Shown here: positions 42,149-55,000 of the stretch, in pieces | Layout: each line of letters begins with the position of its first letter | Numbering within the stretch: the first letter of the stretch is position 1 | Source: Glandiceps talaboti | Taxonomy: Eukaryota > Hemichordata > Enteropneusta > Spengelidae | NCBI RefSeq assembly: GCF_964340395.1 | Contig: NC_135551.1 | Coordinates: forward strand, 13,216,003 to 13,278,002 | Direction of reading: 5' to 3' | DNA length: 62,000 bases | Notes under the pieces: generated by a model | Told to the model about the DNA's origin: nothing | What the model saw: the letters and a program-made list of their open reading frames with translations, nothing else | Database searches by the model: none | Position numbers and translations under genes: made by a program

Positions 42149-42327
42149 CACGCACGCACGCATACATACATACATACATACATACATACATACATACATA
42201 CATACATACATACATACATACATACACTATATACATACACACACTCATACATACATACATACATACATACATACATACATACATACATACATACATACAT
42301 ACATACATACACTCATACACTCATACA

Positions 42328-42361
<34 letters not shown>

Positions 42362-42470
42362 CATACATACATACATACATACCTACCTACCTACCTACCT
42401 ACCTACCTACCTACATACATACATATACATACACATACACACGTACACACACACACACACACACACACAC
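42149..42470. repeat. (ATAC)n/(CTAC)n/(AC)n microsatellite
   Basis: Directly downstream of the FN3 gene stop; complementary in sequence to the GTAT arrays in its introns. Confidence 0.95.
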
Positions 42471-42807
42471 GTTTTATTTGCCATGGTGTACTAATAAATT
42501 TCCTTGCCATATGTTACAGCTGCAACATATAAGATCTATAGGTGCACACTTAGTGATCACTCAAAAATTATCACTATTTCAACGGTTGACACTTTACTTT
42601 GCATTGTTATTAGCTATCAATATGAAGTGCTCGAAACATGTTTCCCTTTTACTACAGCCGCCGTGTAAGCATGGTAGTGAACAGCGTAAATAGGGTATCA
42701 TAATATCAGACCATATCATCAAATCGTTGTTGACAACCACATAGCATATAGTGAATTATTTGTCAGTTGTGAGGAGAGAAGTTGGTCTCACATTAATATA
42801 TACATAC

Positions 42808-43003
<196 letters not shown>

Positions 43004-43313
43004 AACATTAACTATACTCCTGAAAAACGTTCATCTGTTCTCCTGTCTACCTAACTTTGTAAAAAAACTCAGTTAATAGTATCCACTATAAAAACTATCA
43101 CACTATTTGACAAGTCCAAATTTAACAACCCAGGTCATGTGTGTGTGGGGAGGGGGTGTCAAAACATTGCAACATTTAAGTTATATATCATGGACAATAC
43201 TTAAGATTGATTTTTTTAATTATTGTTTACTTTGTATTTAACTTAGTTGGTAGTGAATTATCATACTAGGCTACCGGGTGGCAGAATTGTTCACGCTACA
43301 TGTAAATCAGTTA

Positions 43314-43905
43314 TAGCAGACTCGGAGAAATAGCATATTAGATTGATACGTGGCTGAATATTGCGATTGACTAGTCCAAGGAAGCCCTGACTTGAGTACG
43401 GAGTCAGATATATTCGATCGGTAATGACTTCGTTCTCAGTCCGAAATAACTTTTGAGTTCGGCAGCGATTCTCTTCATGTAACATAATTATGTAAAGTTA
43501 CCAATAGCTTATCATAACTCTCTCTCCTCATACCTCTCTCTCCCAAAATTAAAAGGTATCTTTTCAATCGACTTCCGGACATTTTGTGAGCTGCAGAGCT
43601 CAAGACGATGACTTTTCTCTCGTAAATGATAATGAGCTGTTGCTACTTGTCCTCGTTCACTAATTAATATGTACAGTTAGAACAATACTGGACAATACGC
43701 GGCTATTATAATTATACGCATTCATGACATTTATCGTATAAGTATGTAGGGCTTGTCAAGCCCCCCCCCCCACCCCCACCCCCTTGTCAGTGAACGAGGA
43801 CCCACTCTCTCATTACGTTCGAGATCACTTGCATCTCTGACTGAGGACGGAGTCACACCGACCAAATATATCTGACTCCGTACTCACGTCAGAGTCTTCT
43901 CGGAT
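43314..43905. mobile_element. ~590-bp foldback element (large imperfect inverted repeat)
   Basis: The left part (ACTCGGAGAA, then GAGTACGGAGTCAGATATAT at about 43395-43414, CGGTAATGACTTCG) is repeated in inverse orientation at 43810-43905 (reverse complement GAGTACGGAGTCAGATATAT, GGTCGGTGTGACTCCG). Inner arms pair as well: TTGTCCTCGTTCACT near 43650 and AGTGAACGAGGAC near 43790. No coding capacity. Confidence 0.65.
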
Positions 43906-44675
43906 TAGTGGTAAACATGTTGTGGAACACTGAATTGCATGATTTATCTGCGATTGATCTACCATTTATATGCAATAATGTAGAGTCTTTATTGAGAAAT
44001 TCTAATTGCAAACTCAACATCAAACATCGTACATCCACTGTGAACTGTGTGTTTAGAATAGAACATTTCATCTGTGTCAACAATCAACAACATCAGCTAC
44101 GATTTGTTTGTTGTGTTACATGTTATCTATGTGCAGTATCAAGTCTGTGCCTTGACACAAGAAAAAGAAACTTCTACATCAAACTCTGTGAGAAGTTTTA
44201 CATAATCAGCCGCCAATAGTTTTGAAGTATGTACTATAAATTCTTAGCATAAGCAATAGTTTTAGTACAGTCAATTTTACTACACAAAGCGCTATATTTT
44301 TTTTCATTTTATAATTATCTAATAAGAACCAAATACTATTTCCCCATTCCTTACTCGCAAGTCATATAATTTTCATTGTATTTTTGTTTCTCATTATTAT
44401 ATTCTTAATAATAGAATCTTGAATACAAATGCATAGTTTCTTTTATAGTATCGACGTTAGGCCTATCATCCATAGCAACAGCTCATTAAACCACCGACAT
44501 ATTGGTACAGATTAATGACATTATCAAGTTGTTGATTCCCGTTTACGAATATAAAACTCAATTTCCAAAATTAGCTGTTTTGTTTGTAATAGCAAACAAT
44601 TGTTTTTGTTGGGACTTACTTTATCACACCATGGAACTAACGACGTACACGTTTCTGCACATTTAGGTATTGCTG

Positions 44676-45150
44676 CTCATAATCGTTCTCAAAGTAATGG
44701 GTTAATCAATCATACCATGTCTGCCGCATTTTATTGTAATAATTGTTAATTTTGTATTTGGTATCTGATTCGCAATAATGCACGAATGGCATAAGTGTTA
44801 GCAAGCCATCCTTCAAAATGTGTTGAACGCAGCCTTAATGTGTAGATAGATTTCCTCTTAGGTCAAATAAAAACAAGTTGTTTGGTTCAGGGTCCCAACC
44901 TCACCTAGTTTTTCATGCCGACCCTAAACTTTTTGTTATGTATTCGAGAAAAATAGTAGTAAAATCGCGAAAATCTTGAAGTCTCGCAAGAACTAGTGGG
45001 TGCGGAAACTGACATCAACTTAAAAAGACAATATAAAACTATTTTTCCAATCTGTAATGGCTGTACATCTGATAAGAAGAAATGGAAAAATAAAACACAG
45101 AGACCGTTTGGAAAACAATGGAAAACACGAACTAGACACTCACACATGAA
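44676..45150. repeat. dispersed repeat family R1, copy B
   Basis: Begins near ATAATCGTTCTCAAAGTAAT and continues through TTTTATTGTAATAATTGTTA, GAATGGCATAAGTG and GTTGTTTGGTTC to GAGACCGTTTGG. It matches 51281-51745 along nearly its whole length. Confidence 0.85.
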
Positions 45151-46524
45151 AGAAAATAAAATAGAATAAAGAATCTACCTACCACACCTATTTTAAAATT
45201 GAATGTAATCGGAACCACACATTTTTTACGCCCAATTGGACTATGGACATTAACAGTACTTGGTACCGTTTAAAACGGGTGAGTTCGTGACTTGCGGATA
45301 ATTGTCTACAATACCATACGGACTGGAATTGGGGAGACGATTGATATGCCCAAACCACATCATTCTTCTCTTGCGGGGTGAGATTATATCTATTATGGAT
45401 CTGTCTATCTTTAGGTCTCTTTTCACTTTGACATTTGGATCCTGTCATGCTGTGTACTATGTAACACCAAGAATATGGTACCGGAACGATGAGTGCATAG
45501 TACAGATTGACTTTGTAACATGCTTCCTGCTGCAGATCTTCCCCCTTTTACTGATCATGATTAAAATCGTTTAATAGCATTTGCAAGGTAAGACGAAATA
45601 ACCTGTAAATGTGATGAGACGGCAGTGTCATTTAAGACAAACGTGTGTATCTTTGAGGTGTAGGTAAGCACCATAAGCCTGATAAACATTGACTTTTTCT
45701 TTTTACATTAATACAATATTGGTTGGAGGGATATTATTTTGTCATCTCGATATGTGTACAAATAGCACGATGGCGCTGTTTAGTCTTCAATGGGATTCAT
45801 GAATTTACAACTATAACGGTCTACTTTGTTGTGTAATCACTGTGATAAACCAGTGCTGATGAGACACGCCCTACCATTTGTCAAAAACCTGAAGGTTGAA
45901 TTCAGCTTTATAACGTAATCAACTCTTCATATATGTATCATATCGCTGTATTGGCATTAAGCAGTGCATCAATTTTAGCATGGGAATTAATATTAATATA
46001 GAATATTTCGATATTAGATAATTCAACCTATTGGTGAAATGAAAACGTATAAAAACTACTCGATATTCTTGTGTTCATCCTCGAAGTCATCCTGTGAAAT
46101 ACGCTATATCATCACATGATTTAATGCCATTGACCGGCTCATTATATTGACTTGGCAACGTTCCCTAATATGCCACAAGGTTGCGATCGTGCGTCACTTG
46201 TGGTTGATTTGATACTATCAATAGCCGGCGTCAAAGTACTCGTAATGAAATAAATGAAGGCATATTTTGTAAGATACTCCTGTCTACGCAAAACTACAGT
46301 CACATCGCCAGGTTGGCGGAGAGTTGAATCTGCATGAAAGGTTGTGTGTAATGGTCATGCGCATACTAAACTTTCACATTTGTAAAAGAAAACAAAGTGA
46401 GCTAATTTTGTGAGGCAAACGACACCTAGTTGACAATCATCCAGTTTATTGCGAAGAATAGAACGTGTGTACTATCTTTACTGCGTGTGTCTTTCCCTCC
46501 GCGCCATCTAGACAGTTATTCAAC

Positions 46525-47715
46525 ATGAACGGGAGTATCGCCCTTGTGGACAATACATCTAATGGTCAAGCAATACAGGACACGTTTCCTGGTGTAAACG
46601 GTACTCTTCCGAGTAACCACACTCTAGAAAGAAGCCCACCAGAATCAACAGTTAATCTCCTACTGATCCTTCTACAAGTCTTTCTTGGACTCTTCGCCAA
46701 CATCACTGTGTTGACGTTACTTTTTATCCATCGGAACCGTGAAAATATTACAGAATATTTTATATTACAACTAACTGTTTTGGATCTTTTATTTGTTGTA
46801 TGGACCGGGGCAGTGAGAGTCAGCGATGCTTGGTTTGGCTACTGGATTTTCGGTGAGACATTTTGTCGAATATATAAGGCAGCCAGTAGAGTATTCTTCC
46901 TTATAGTTTTGATGTTGCACTATCTATTACCTTATGAAAGGTATAGAGATAGCGTGAACAAATCGTTAGAATTTCGATTAATTAAAAAGCTTGTTGCACT
47001 GGTATGGCTCATCTCATTTGGGAGTATAATACCCCTAATTCCTCTCTGGAGCCCGGACGATGTACTTTTTCACATTGAGCGGAACTGTGAACATGGCCTC
47101 CAGTTGGAAAATAGAACTGTATATCTTTTGTATCTTGTGTTTTTTGCCAGCTGTGCAATCGGCTTTTCAGTGTCTACCATGTATATAAACTGTAAAACAG
47201 TGAAGCTTATAAACAGAAAGCATAGACAAATTGATGTCATCGCACCTAGTAGAATCTTCTCCGTCATGGAACGGCATCAGACAGAGTCAATTTACCGAAG
47301 GAAGGCTAAATCAACAATAAGAATAGCCAGGATTACTATGATATCTACGTCATGCTTTCTGATAACTTACATAATTCGTTTGGTTGCCGCGGTAGTATCT
47401 GATTACAAAATAAGCGGTTTCGAAAACTTTGAACGAATATCACTGTACTTGTTTTTCTGTAATACGTTGGTTGATCCTGCTATCTATGCGGCAATCAGTC
47501 CGAATTTTCGGCAGCGGTGTAAAGATGCATTCAGATGTTGTAATCGTAACAAACGTGAACTTGTATACATGAGGAATATGACGATGCGGATTAACGAAAA
47601 CCAAAGCTCTAACAAACCTGTAACCCATCAAACTGAAACCTATGCTGATCGTAACAACTTCATTGAAGATGTAGTTCGCCCAGTGCCTTTACTACATGAT
47701 AATTGGGTAATTTAA
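46525..47715 (+). CDS. class A (rhodopsin-like) GPCR, intronless, 396 residues
   Basis: First ATG of the frame is 46525 (AACATGA); upstream codons to 46465 have no ATG. The N-terminus has N-glycosylation sites at N2, N10, N25 and N31. Seven helices are evident: TM1 about 44-67 with N59 (1.50), TM2 77-97 with D87 (2.50), TM3 with C114 (3.25), ERY at 138-140, TM4 with W161, C188 in loop 2 as disulfide partner, TM5 199-222, TM6 269-292, and TM7 with DPAIY at 317-321. TM6 lacks the usual CWxP. A CC pair at 338-339 may be palmitoylated. The ligand is unknown; the aminergic versus peptide class cannot be decided. A paralogue starts at 61091. AATAAA lies at 48141-48146. Confidence 0.9.
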   Translation: MNGSIALVDNTSNGQAIQDTFPGVNGTLPSNHTLERSPPESTVNLLLILLQVFLGLFANITVLTLLFIHRNRENITEYFILQLTVLDLLFVVWTGAVRVSDAWFGYWIFGETFCRIYKAASRVFFLIVLMLHYLLPYERYRDSVNKSLEFRLIKKLVALVWLISFGSIIPLIPLWSPDDVLFHIERNCEHGLQLENRTVYLLYLVFFASCAIGFSVSTMYINCKTVKLINRKHRQIDVIAPSRIFSVMERHQTESIYRRKAKSTIRIARITMISTSCFLITYIIRLVAAVVSDYKISGFENFERISLYLFFCNTLVDPAIYAAISPNFRQRCKDAFRCCNRNKRELVYMRNMTMRINENQSSNKPVTHQTETYADRNNFIEDVVRPVPLLHDNWVI

Positions 47716-47727
47716 TCAACAATCGAT

Positions 47728-47952
47728 AAATGTCAAAATGACCCCGTGGTGTCATTGTTGCGCCAAAATTTCATGCGAATACTTTCTCGTTACACTGAAA
47801 GACAAGAACGTGAATCCCAGGTACTTGTTGATTGTATTAACTTTATCTTGCACAATGCCAAGATGACTCTGTGGTGTCATCATTATATTGTGCCAACATT
47901 TCATGCGAATGTCTTCTCGTTATACTGAAAGACCAGGTTTTCAATCCCCGGT
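47728..47952. repeat. 125-bp tandem duplication in GPCR 3' flank
   Basis: Two diverged units with an offset of 125 bp, sharing GTGGTGTCAT (47746 and 47871), TTTCATGCGAAT, CTTCTCGTTA and CACTGAAAGAC. They begin about a dozen bases after the GPCR stop codon and probably lie in the 3' UTR. Confidence 0.75.
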
Positions 47953-48149
47953 ACTTCTGTTACTATGTATCGTATCAGTGTAGGTAGACATATAAGACCG
48001 GAATACTCGGTCATTCCTTTTGCTCTGTACCAATGTTTTCTAGCTCTGCCAGACAACTGTTAATGTTTATCGCACGTTAATTGTAACCCCATCTCCGAAT
48101 AGTGGATATATGTGAATGAAAAATGAGTATCTCTTTCAGTAATAAATCA

Positions 48150-50560
48150 TGATGAATATACACAAGCATAACTTTTGGTGTTCACATAACTGTTTTTTTC
48201 TGAATGACTGCCGTATTTTGAATGAACTAATCAAACATCAGACAAAAATATTAATACATATAGCTTCCTGCACCTACTCAATGTTGTCAGATTTAAATTG
48301 TCTTTTTACACATTGACCTTCGGCCGTAACCTCCAGGGTCCATTAGCAAAATCCAGCCATTTTCTGCTTAATCGCTGACACTTCGCAGTATTCATTTGTC
48401 CAAGTGCCACCAATTCTTTTAAAGCAAGTCTCATCTCGGTCACATAAATGATGTATCCATTCAGTAATATAGAAATAAAGTCTTCTACAAAGACTTGTTC
48501 TATTTAGAAACACAATGTGTGACATCACATAGACAGAGACCTATTCAATTGTAGCCTGACAGGAAATAGTCCTCTCAGTGCCACCATCCTCCTTACCTCA
48601 TAGCTCATTGTTAATTAATCCTATGTGTTTGTTCTCACAAATCTGAGAAATCATTTTATTCATTAGCCATCGTTTTTCTTTTCGTTTTTTTTTTATTATA
48701 GGTGGTAAATCTAAAAAAAAAATGCTATGGATATGTTTCATTTTGGATAGTTTTTATTAAATATTAGAGGCATGTGAATCAATATAATTACACAAGATTT
48801 TCGGAGACTAATAGCCACACTTAAATTTGGATTTTTTGAGTAGTACATGCTGGCATCAACAATCCATTCTTGTAGTATTTATAGTTTGTTGGTTAATATT
48901 GAGAAATAAAGCATGGACTGTGTTCATTAAAACTTGTCTCTATGGTAATGCCTTCTGAACAGCATTATTTTAATCCCCATGTGAATGCATTATGCCATGT
49001 AATTGACATGTTCACGTCTATCATCCTGATAATATATTTTATACCTGTAAATTCTCTTTCACATTATATGTTGCTATATCTGGTGCACATTTAGTTCTTT
49101 TGATTACTACATCTACGAACCCAAATTATAAGAATTTTGTTTTATTTCCCATTTAATTAAATGTTCATTAATACCAACAATGATAATACATAACACAAGC
49201 AAAGTGTGTGGGGTCAAAGGTCAACTTTTTATTCATAATTAACAAGCTGCAAGAGTTATCAATTTCCACCATACAACACTTATTTATAACATATTACATT
49301 TAACTAAAAGTTACAGCCAGGAACATGAAATTGTGTACTTTCTTTCTGGTCGGGTGGTTATTAAAGAAAATGTGAACCACAAAAGCAAGGTGGAGAGCAA
49401 GTACAATGACTATCAAGCGCATGCAATCCCCGTTGCAAGGTCACAGCCTCGTATCAACTCATTTAAATGCCACTAAAACAAGTATTATTGTCAATTAGTA
49501 GGGGGAAACATTTCGCTTATATATATTATATTATTATATATATTTTATTATTATATTTTTATTATATTATTATTATTGATATTGTGTCATGGTTAGCTGT
49601 GTTACTTCTTCATGTCTTACTAATTGTTGCTTTCTCAGTACAGGACTAGTGCTGAAACTTAACACTTTTACCATAATTGGCTTCACAATAAATGCTTACA
49701 TAGAATTAATCTATATCCGTGCATTCTTTAGGATACATATTCCGGTGATGTTTTCACGTGATAAATTTTTTAGCACTACCTCATGGCTGATAAAATGACC
49801 CACCATGTTACAAAGTAACTTAGTACAGCTGTGAATTGCATTTCAAAAGCTAACTTATCACTTCTTCTAAAAAAGACAGAAATTTCTTCAAAGATGTGAG
49901 AACCTGTGTTGGTAGGGAATGTTGGGGTTAATACTATCTGATAGTTATAGAATACATGAATTCGTTATACTTTAGTTAGGTATTATTCCCAACTATTTTT
50001 CCTCGTTTAGCCAAGGAAAATATGAGTGGCCTAAGGGGCCTGGTCGACGAATAGTGACAAACTCTTACGTCAGGAATATTTTCCTGTTGAATGAAGAAAA
50101 ATATTAGGGAATAATATAATAATACGACCTCAAACATGAGGTTAAAAACGATGGCGATTTTGGAACGTTCTGACCCATATTTCGAGCAGCTTAAAATCTA
50201 TAATGTACACATGAGTAGAACGTCAAAGGTATACAATCCTCATTTTCTGTTCGAGGATGATAACTTGGCTTCTGCATTATATAATAGTAAATGTTGATTA
50301 CAATGATATATATAATATATCAAGCTCCTTCTCATTTGTGTTGGAGTTAGTGCCATAAATATAAAAATAAAAGATGTATAAGACACGGTTTTAAGTGAAC
50401 TTGTAATAATATACCATTCTATTATGTAAGAGTTCTGTGCTTCAGTAATTAAGTAAATTGATACTTTAAATAAATATGACAACAATTACTCACATGTTCC
50501 CGATCATATCATTTTACGAATGTAGTTCCCGCATCTGTCCATTTGAGTGCATGACAGGTT
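48150..50560. other. intergenic, no gene recognised
   Basis: AT-rich, with TAT-rich low complexity at 49517-49580 and no supported exon on either strand. Confidence 0.5.
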
Positions 50561-50568
50561 TATATAAA

Positions 50569-50617
50569 AAGCTAGTAAAACCGGCAATGGCTGGCACTGC
50601 CGGTTTTATACTAGCTT
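50569..50617. repeat. hairpin with 18-20 bp arms
   Basis: AAGCTAGTAAAACCGGCA and its near-exact reverse complement TGCCGGTTTTATACTAGCTT flank an 11-base loop. It is followed at 50639-50685 by a CCTGAAGAAGACCTCCTGTG, then GAAACATTG motif that resembles retroelement-associated repeats. Confidence 0.7.
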
Positions 50618-51280
50618 GACACACTATACTACTCTACCCTGAAGAAGACCTCCTGTGTGAAGTTGAAACATTGTAATAAAGTTTAACGTAGACTAAAGGA
50701 CTTGTCATTTCTTTTACTAAATAATATGATAGGCAGTACAGTACCAGGTCTACAACATATGTCACAAGTTACTCTTTAACGACAGCTGTTGGAAAAAAAT
50801 TTATACCATGTTAAATTTAAACTCAGATCAGAATGGTCTGGAAATCAAACAAAGGCAGTATATAGTCCAGATTTCAGTGCCATTATCTTAACATGCAAAA
50901 TTAAGCTAAAAGTCATCGCGTGTTCCAGGAAAAAGACATTGGATGGCTGGCTACTTAGTAGGCAATAGATATGTCATGTATACAATCAACAAAGTATCAT
51001 TTGTTATGTTGTAATAACATTTTGTCAAAGAATTAAACACAATTGACACAAATATGCTGATTGAAAATACATGTAACAATTCTGTTGATCAATGTTGCGA
51101 AATTTAAAATATATTTTGAAAGAAATTTGCAAATGGTCACACATCTGTTTTCAAATAAAAATCATGTACCGAATCATGTAACTGGTGCGATGTTTGCCTC
51201 AGTCTGACGTCACAAGTTTACTGTTATTTTATTTTATTTGCGTATTCGACGACAAAATAATAAAATCGCCTTTTTCTGTT

Positions 51281-51745
51281 TATAATCGTTCTCAAAGTAA
51301 TGGGTTAATCAATCGTACCATGTCTGCCGCATTTTATTGTAAAAATTGTTAATTTTATATTTGGTATCTGATTCGCAATAATGCACGAATGGCATAAGTG
51401 TTAGCAAGCCATCCGTAACTTCAAAATTTATTGAACGCAGCCCTAATGTCTATACAGAAGTCCTCTTAGGCCAAATAAAAAAATGTTGTTTGGTTCAAGT
51501 TCCCGGCCCCACCTAGTTTTTCACGCCGACTCTAAACTTTTTTGACGTATTCGAGAAAAATAGTAATAAAATCGCGAAAATCTTGAACTCTCGCAAGAAA
51601 TAGTAGATGCGGAAATTGACATCAACTTAAATAGACAATATAAAACTGGTCTTCCAATCTGCAATAGTTGTACATCTGATGAGAAGAAACCAATAACACG
51701 GAGACCATATGGAAAACAACGAAAGCATAACTACCTGAACTAGAC
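51281..51745. repeat. dispersed repeat family R1, copy C
   Basis: Near-full-length match to copy B at 44676-45150; see that entry for shared anchors. Unlike copy B it includes CCGTAACTTCAAAATTTATT. Confidence 0.85.
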
Positions 51746-51996
51746 ACTCATATAATTATGAAAAACAAACATTTAAATAAAATATAATGAAATAAAAATC
51801 TACATAAAAATTGAGCATAATCGGAACTACACAATTGTTTTTGTTAAGCCCTAGTGTGGAAAATGTTGTTTCATTTCTACTCAGTGCGACAAATGCAATT
51901 ATTTCATTTTGATTCGAAATAATTCAGTATAGTGTATGAGGAGCGTATATTATGCGATGTGAATGGCTAATTAATAGAAACATATTCATGTATCAG

Positions 51997-52075
51997 TACC
52001 ATAGCCTGCGGGGGCAAGGAGGGCAGCTGCCCCCCCCCCCCTGAGATTTTTGAAAAAAAAGAAAGAAAAAAAGCA
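51997..52075. repeat. transposon-type repeat end with C-run
   Basis: CATAGCCTGCGGGGGCAAGG, GGGCAGCTGC and a C12 run, a text pattern I associate with interspersed repeat ends in invertebrate genomes. A similar end is at 54870-54920 (C-run, GCCAATTTGGTCAGGCTACG). Confidence 0.35.
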
Positions 52076-52079
52076 AGTT

Positions 52080-55000
52080 TTTGAATACATAGCGATGCTA
52101 TTGAAATCGTTATTTACGTGACGATTCCTAGCATGTGAAACGCTGTTGATCGGCTTACTGTGCAGTTTATCGATATTGAAATGTTCAAACGGGGAAGTAC
52201 TCACTCGCACTGCTGTTCCAATCGTCAGTCTGTTCCATTTAAGACTATAACGTTGAATTAGCCGACCAACTAGTTTCTTCTCAAACCATCTCTTCTACGA
52301 GGTACCGTACCGACTTGGATTGTGTTGAGTAGAACTCACAACGAAACATACGTATCTGGTTCAACGAACGCCAAGCTAACCACTTGGTTGATTTTATTAC
52401 ATGACCAATCTCCGTCTCCGCCTCTCCTCTCGAGATGGGCTAAAAACCCAACTTAAATACATTTCCAAGTTTACACAAAATCTCTATTCTTAGAGTATGA
52501 CGTATTCTTAAGTCTTATGATGAAAGACATCATCCGAGATCTAATATCCAATCACCTTCCCTAGATTAGTTATACAAGTTCATATCTCAAAGACCATAAA
52601 ATAGTCATGTCATAATAAAACTTGTTGACAGTTCAATCGTACCTGGTACAAACAATTCAGAAACTCCCCATGTAGAGATGTCAAAGACCTATGTTGTTAC
52701 GCAACGGAATGTCACTGTATGTTCAAAGTTTAAAATGCTTTTTGACTTCAATTTAGAGTTCATATAGATAATTTACCAAAATATATATTTTAGATTTGTG
52801 ACTCGTAACACATGCGTATCTTATATCTCTATTGCACGTTGGCTTAACTTTGAATAAAAATGTGTCCAGTTCAAAATTGTAACTTTTTGCAGCAAATTAA
52901 AAATTCTTTGTGCGGGAAAGTACAAAAGAAGTGCGCACATGCACTGTGCATTTTTCGCGAGTAACAGTAGTCTTGAAAGTCTCCTTCATTTGAAGATAGC
53001 AAGTCGCAATTATAATGGCAGCGAGTGAAACTCAAAAAAAAAAGACGGAAAAGGTCGTTCAACGTGAGGTTGCCTGCCATGCTGCATGCAGAGACTCCGA
53101 AGATGCGCTCGATCTCATTTACATCTTGTTCCTTATATTAAAACATTTACTGATAAAACGGCAGATCTCTTTTTGGAATATTTGGTGACCCTGAAAAAAC
53201 TATTAATTTAGGTACGCAGTTTAAGATCCACTCTTTGAAGATCCACTTTCAATAATTGTGTTCGACGTTGTCTTTGGTTATAATGTTGTTTGATATACTC
53301 ATTGCACACTGACACTAGCGTTATTCTGCAATTCATTTTGAAACGACAATAGGCTATGGATGAATGGCCCTGAATTTGTGAACATAGCTGTACCTTTGAC
53401 ATCAAAATCCAAACTTCAATTTCCATTATAATGACGATGACAAGGAGAATTCACCGAGTTCACCTTGGGTTCCGACATAAACGAGGCCATAAACGTTTTG
53501 GGAGTTGGGTAAAGAAAATGATTAGTTTGTTGTGTTACTTATTTGAGAAAGCACCATCCAATTTTATTTTTACTTTGAATGTGACATCTTTTCGGCAACT
53601 ACTTTGAAAGATACGACATTAGGCCAGAAAAAAAAATGAAAAAGCTGTTCAACCTACCCATATATTTTTTTCTGGTGATGGCAATATATCCTTATGCGGG
53701 CTTCGCATTTTTTTCAAAATTAAGGATGTTTTCTGAATAGTATATGCAACAATATACATTTGAGTATATTCCAAATTATATGATATCTTATTCAGTGGTT
53801 TACCTGGCTCTAATGATGCATACAAGCATGAATTGAGATTGAATTAAGCTGTTGCATATCCAATGTGCAATAAAACGAATAGAACAAAAGTTTACGACCA
53901 TCATTGGGCCATCAAAAGTCTGAAAGTCTTGAAATGTTTTGCTCTTTATTCAGGATTTTTTGGAACCAAATTAAACTTCAAAGGAAGTCATGTACCAAGT
54001 GCACATCCACAAAATATCTTTCAGCTTTGCCACAACAAAATATACTTCCAGAAAATATGTAATGCATAGCATAATTGTTTCAATTCTGATATTTTATTAC
54101 CATATTTAAGCATTGTAAGACTTTAAATTATGTCTATGGTTTGATATTTTATGCCTATAAATGGCCTCCTACATTGTCTTATTTTAAATTGTTTTCACCT
54201 TTGGAGTTGTCTCCTTCCAATCAAGATGACAATTATCTTTCTCCCAAAACAAGATGGAAGGAAGGTGTCTGGCGAAGTACCTCCCTGTATAGGTCAGAAC
54301 TAATTAGAGACATCTCCTTATGCGTGTGAAATCCACATCCTGTGTAATGTAATCTCGTTCGGAGTATTATTGTAGTTGGCTATCACTGATATTTTGTATG
54401 CATCATTGTACCATATGCTTTTATATCTCCACTGTAGTGTAGGAGACAGAAGGGGTGGCTAAAATAATGCTTGAGTTTCATTTGGCGGGGCTTTAATAAC
54501 ATGGTGAGAGGAACTACACCATTTGTTTAACCGTAAATTGTGTACATTTCCTAACTGCAGCTATGCAAACAAATTGAATAGAGATAGTATCAAGATGACT
54601 GAATAAGTTCTATCTAAACTCGACCTGAAATATTTTGCTATCATTATATATGGTTTGTTTTATCCTTGTCAAGCATTGTGAAAAAATGAAATCGACCTAC
54701 CTACCCAATGTGATGGGTTAGGTTACCCGTTGACCAGCATTTTTATTTTTTCTGGTCTTGATATTTAATTGCGTATGCTAAAATATTTATTATGTAACTT
54801 GTATGCAAATTTATGTAAATTAATACATTTCTAAATATTAAATGCATGATTGCACTAAGACAAAGTTCTGCGCCGCCGCCCCCCCCCCCTGCCAATTTGG
54901 TCAGGCTACGGCCCTGTGTATAATTCATGTATATATTTCTCACCAAATATCAACAGTAGTTCATTTAAATATTTGTTACATAATAATATAATTATGTCTA

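Noticed and set aside
43908-44219. 103-codon cysteine-rich frame (MVNMLWNTELHDLSAIDLPF...)
   Set aside because: No family recognised and no supporting exons; it starts at the edge of the foldback element. Left unannotated rather than called a gene.
46465-46524. N-terminal 20-codon extension of the GPCR frame
   Set aside because: The frame opens at GTG with no ATG before 46525. The ATG at 46525 has a good context and begins an N-glycosylated extracellular segment.
50641-50685. Second hammerhead ribozyme (CTGAAGA...GAAAC)
   Set aside because: The bases between the boxes do not form a stem II and the flanks do not pair as stem I.
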